Source of the DNA: Planctomycetia bacterium
GTDB lineage: Bacteria; Planctomycetota; Phycisphaerae; Phycisphaerales; SM1A02
DNA length: 22,091 nucleotides
Assembly (NCBI GenBank): GCA_005799475.1
Contig: SYGQ01000007.1
Span: 1-22,091 of the forward strand
Direction: 5' to 3'
The notes under the pieces are model-generated. The model was not told the origin of the DNA, made no database searches, and saw nothing but the letters and a program-made list of their open reading frames with translations. A program made the position numbers and the translations under genes. This document shows positions 19,538 through 22,091 of this stretch, piece after piece (the first letter of the stretch is position 1; every line of letters starts with the position of its first letter).

Positions 19538-22091
19538 TCAGTCCTTGACCAGCGCGGCATCGCTGCAGAGTATGGAACTCGCCACAAGGGTCCACGCCGC
19601 CAGTTCTCGGCGATCGAGCGTCGGATCGACTGGAGCCTCTCCCACTTCGATGAGGGATGACGCATCAGCCTCGCCTTCGGCATAGCGCGACCGGTGCGCC
19701 TGGAGGGCTTGGGCGAGGAGCGCCATCGTGCTCACGCCAGGAATCGTGCCCACGCAACGCTGAAAGAGCTGCGACAAGCGGTCGGCATCATCGCCGGGAA
19801 GACGCATCACTCGCGCCGCCGCCGCGCGCGCCGCCTCCACGAACTGCTCGTCGTTCCACAGGACGAGAGCCTGAAGCGGCGTGTTCGTCGTCATCCGTCT
19901 CGTCACGCAGTACTCACGCGACGGGGCGTCAAAGGTCAAGAGCGACGGCGGCGGCACCGCGCGCTTCCAATAGGTGTAGAGGCTCCGTCGCCACAGGTCG
20001 TCGCCCTCGCCGCGCATGTGCGTGCGGGTGTTGGACTGCGGCATCGACACCTCTTCCCAGAGGCCGCTCGGTTGGTAGGTCTTCACACTCGGTCCGCCAG
20101 TGCGCTCACGCAGAAGTCCAGCGATGTAGAGCGCTTGGTCACGGACCTGCTCGGCAGCCAGACGCTGCCGCGGGAAGTACGACAGCAAGCGATTCTCCGG
20201 ATCACGCGCGAGCGACTCGGGGCGCACATCAGACTCTTGCCCGTAGGTGTCGCTTGTGGCGATGAGCCGCTCCATGTGTTGCATGTCCCATCCCGACTCC
20301 ATGAACTCGACAGCGAGCCAATCGAGAAGTTCCGGATGCGTCGGCCACTCGCCGCGCAGTCCGAAGTCGTCCTCGCTGCGCACGAGTCCCCGTCCGAAGA
20401 ACTGGCACCAGAGTCGGTTCATCGCCACGCGCGCGGTGAGCGGGTTCTCGCGCGAGACAAGCCACTGCGCCAGTCCGAGCCGGTTGCGCGGAGCGTCTGC
20501 GGCAAGCGTGCCGAGCACCGCGGGCACCGCCCGTTCGACGGGCCTCGCCGGATCGGCCTTGTCGTAGGCGCCGCGCGTGTGGACGAAGGTCGCCATCGGC
20601 GCAGCGCGCTCCTTCATGACCATGGTTTGCGCGATGTCGCCCTTGGTCTTGTCGCGGGCGGCGGTCTTTGCTTTGATGGCCGTCGTGAGCGCGGCGACGC
20701 GCGGCAACGCTTCGTCGCGCCACACGCTGCGCATGGCCGCGCGGACTTCTTCACGGACCATCGAACTCTCGAGTGCTGCCGGGATGAGCGAGCGCGCCAG
20801 CACGCCTTCGCCCGGAATCGCCCTATGGAAGAATCCGCCCAGGCCTCCCGTGTTGACAACCTTGCAGACGAGCACATTGGCGCCGGCGTTGAGCGAGAGC
20901 GAGACTCGTTCTTGGTCCGGCGCGACCGCGCGATCGATCCGGTGCTCGTGGACCCTTGCTCCATTGAGGTAGACCACGATCCCGTCGTCGCTGCCGAGCG
21001 AGAGTTCCGCCGTGCGGCCGCTGGGCGCGAAGATTTCCCGCGCCAAGAACTCCACGCCTGCGCCCTGCGCAAGTCCGACGGGCTCGGCCTCCATCACAGC
21101 GGGGGCATACCTCCAGAGGTACTCGCCAAACCGCTGTGATCGATCGAACGCGCTCGCCGTCTCGGGTCCGCGCAGGGTCGCGTACGGATCCTCGCCGGAC
21201 ATCGTCTGCCAAGGACCTGCGATGTACCACGCGCTGCTGGCACATGGCAGGCGGGCGACGAAGTCTTCGCTCGCCGCGCCCGCTGTCAGGCGTACCCGCC
21301 CGAGCACATGTTGTCCGTAGATGGAGTCGTAGCCGAGTCGAACGCGGAGGCGGGTGCCTCCCTCAAACCCGAAGGGTGCCGCGCTCGCAAAGAGCAGCGT
21401 GCGCCGGCCCGGTGCCATGTGCGAGTCGGGGGCCCACACGCGACCGTCACCTGCGACGAGCGCGTTGGTCGCGCGGAAGTCGTCGTTCGACTGTTCCACA
21501 TCGGCCCAGGCCCACGCGAGCGGCACTTGTTCGACTCGCGACGGATCGGCGATCGAGATCGCCTCAACGACGATTGAGTCGAGGATCGCGTTGCCGTTTC
21601 GCGCGCGCCCGATTCGGCCATCGTTTCGACCGGGAGACTCCAGCGCCTCAAGAGCGATGACACGCAGCCCTGTGCCGTCCGTGTCAAGTGTGACGGTATG
21701 CGTATCGGTGGCAGGGTTCGCGCCCGATGCCGCGACCGAGCGATCCGGCTCGATCGTCATCGTCGCCCCGCCGGAACTGCCGGCCTCGATCGGGTTCGTC
21801 GTCACCCATGAGATGCCCTGTGGCCCGGCCATCGATTCGCAGTAGGAAACGAAGAGTGACTCGTCCTCGGGGTGCGTTTCGTCGCGCTGCGCGGCGAGCG
21901 TGGAAATCTCGGCGTCGAGCGCGGCGATGGCCGTCGACTGTTCGGCGCTAGGCACATCGATCGACGGCTCGAACGAACGAGTCGGTGACGCGATCTGCGA
22001 GTACACCCCCGGCTCTTCGATCGAGTTGAAGAACGCGATCATGCTGTAGAAGTCCGTCATCGGGAACGGGTCGAACTTGTGATCGTGGCAG
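19538..22091 (-). CDS. DUF1549/DUF1553 (PSD1) planctomycete protein, 5' part outside the window
   Basis: The frame enters from the window edge: the first complete codons read CHDHKFDPFP, then MTDFYSMIAFFNSI. This is the CHDHKFDP motif that ends the DUF1549 (PSCyt2) domain, so the ATG at 22058-22060 is internal. A non-conserved middle carries a beta-rich, PA14- or carbohydrate-binding-like segment (LSLGSDDGIVVYLNGARVHEH). The DUF1553 domain follows with RVAMNRLWCQFFGRGLV, DDFG, HPELLDWLA, MERLIATSDTYGQ and TNTPLQALVLWND. Such proteins usually also carry an N-terminal haem-binding planctomycete cytochrome C domain, which would lie outside the window. It is transcribed ahead of the DUF1501 gene with a 1-nt gap. 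Biochemical role is unknown. Confidence 0.93.
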   Translation of the reverse strand, partial: CHDHKFDPFPMTDFYSMIAFFNSIEEPGVYSQIASPTRSFEPSIDVPSAEQSTAIAALDAEISTLAAQRDETHPEDESLFVSYCESMAGPQGISWVTTNPIEAGSSGGATMTIEPDRSVAASGANPATDTHTVTLDTDGTGLRVIALEALESPGRNDGRIGRARNGNAILDSIVVEAISIADPSRVEQVPLAWAWADVEQSNDDFRATNALVAGDGRVWAPDSHMAPGRRTLLFASAAPFGFEGGTRLRVRLGYDSIYGQHVLGRVRLTAGAASEDFVARLPCASSAWYIAGPWQTMSGEDPYATLRGPETASAFDRSQRFGEYLWRYAPAVMEAEPVGLAQGAGVEFLAREIFAPSGRTAELSLGSDDGIVVYLNGARVHEHRIDRAVAPDQERVSLSLNAGANVLVCKVVNTGGLGGFFHRAIPGEGVLARSLIPAALESSMVREEVRAAMRSVWRDEALPRVAALTTAIKAKTAARDKTKGDIAQTMVMKERAAPMATFVHTRGAYDKADPARPVERAVPAVLGTLAADAPRNRLGLAQWLVSRENPLTARVAMNRLWCQFFGRGLVRSEDDFGLRGEWPTHPELLDWLAVEFMESGWDMQHMERLIATSDTYGQESDVRPESLARDPENRLLSYFPRQRLAAEQVRDQALYIAGLLRERTGGPSVKTYQPSGLWEEVSMPQSNTRTHMRGEGDDLWRRSLYTYWKRAVPPPSLLTFDAPSREYCVTRRMTTNTPLQALVLWNDEQFVEAARAAAARVMRLPGDDADRLSQLFQRCVGTIPGVSTMALLAQALQAHRSRYAEGEADASSLIEVGEAPVDPTLDRRELAAWTLVASSILCSDAALVKD

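Noticed and set aside
19694..21139. 481-codon + strand open frame opposite the DUF1553 gene
   Set aside because: Arg/His-rich translation typical of antisense shadows in GC-rich DNA; the opposite strand carries clear DUF1553 motifs.
1..22091. CRISPR array, insertion sequence or defence island
   Set aside because: No short regularly spaced repeats, transposase, integrase, nuclease or restriction gene was seen anywhere in the window.

Overview
The window looks like a high-GC chromosomal segment from a planctomycete, most likely of the Phycisphaerae type. This rests on three things seen in the sequence: a DUF1549/DUF1553 (PSD1) gene followed by a DUF1501 Tat-exported gene, a secreted beta-helix protein ending in a dockerin-like double calcium motif and a terminal Cys, and a tandem pair of Skp/OmpH-like envelope proteins. 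The assignment is an inference from gene content; no rRNA or complete phylogenetic marker is present.

Layout. Positions 1-94 are the 3' end of lepA, followed by a 51-bp palindrome and two tandem Skp/OmpH-like genes (219-1664, + strand). Convergent to them is a minus-strand operon read from 5299 down to 1621: a nucleoside phosphorylase-NadD fusion, rimO, and a small secreted protein with an internal repeat. Next comes a tRNA-bounded zone. A tRNA-Glu(CUC) at 5613 and a tRNA-Glu(UUC) at 7760 bracket a guanine deaminase gene. A YeiH/UPF0324-type membrane protein starts only 7 nt after the second tRNA. A 25-nt sequence resembling the tRNA-Glu 3' end recurs at 8837, just after that gene. From 8912 to 14332 all genes are on the + strand: a secreted beta-helix protein, a small membrane-anchored protein, aroB, a second inverted copy of the 51-bp palindrome, a ParA-type ATPase, and a protein that looks like a P-loop-less ParA relative. 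An M19 dipeptidase follows on the minus strand. A tightly overlapped four-gene + operon (15345-18110) encodes a DUF2752 membrane protein, two related putative lipoproteins and a GT-B-like protein. The window closes with the minus-strand DUF1553 (cut by the window edge) and DUF1501 pair.

How the parts may work together. The housekeeping functions are translation (lepA, rimO, two tRNA-Glu), NAD synthesis (nadD), the shikimate pathway (aroB) and purine salvage (guanine deaminase). The rest is mainly envelope and secretion biology. Genes are packed with 4-nt ATGA/GTGA overlaps, and three convergent gene pairs overlap tail to tail by 32-44 bp. No CRISPR array, integrase, transposase or recognisable defence system was found. 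The best candidates for undescribed biology are the nucleosidase-NadD fusion, the ParA plus pseudo-ParA pair, the DUF2752/twin-lipoprotein operon, the repeated tRNA-Glu 3' ends and the dispersed 51-bp palindrome.
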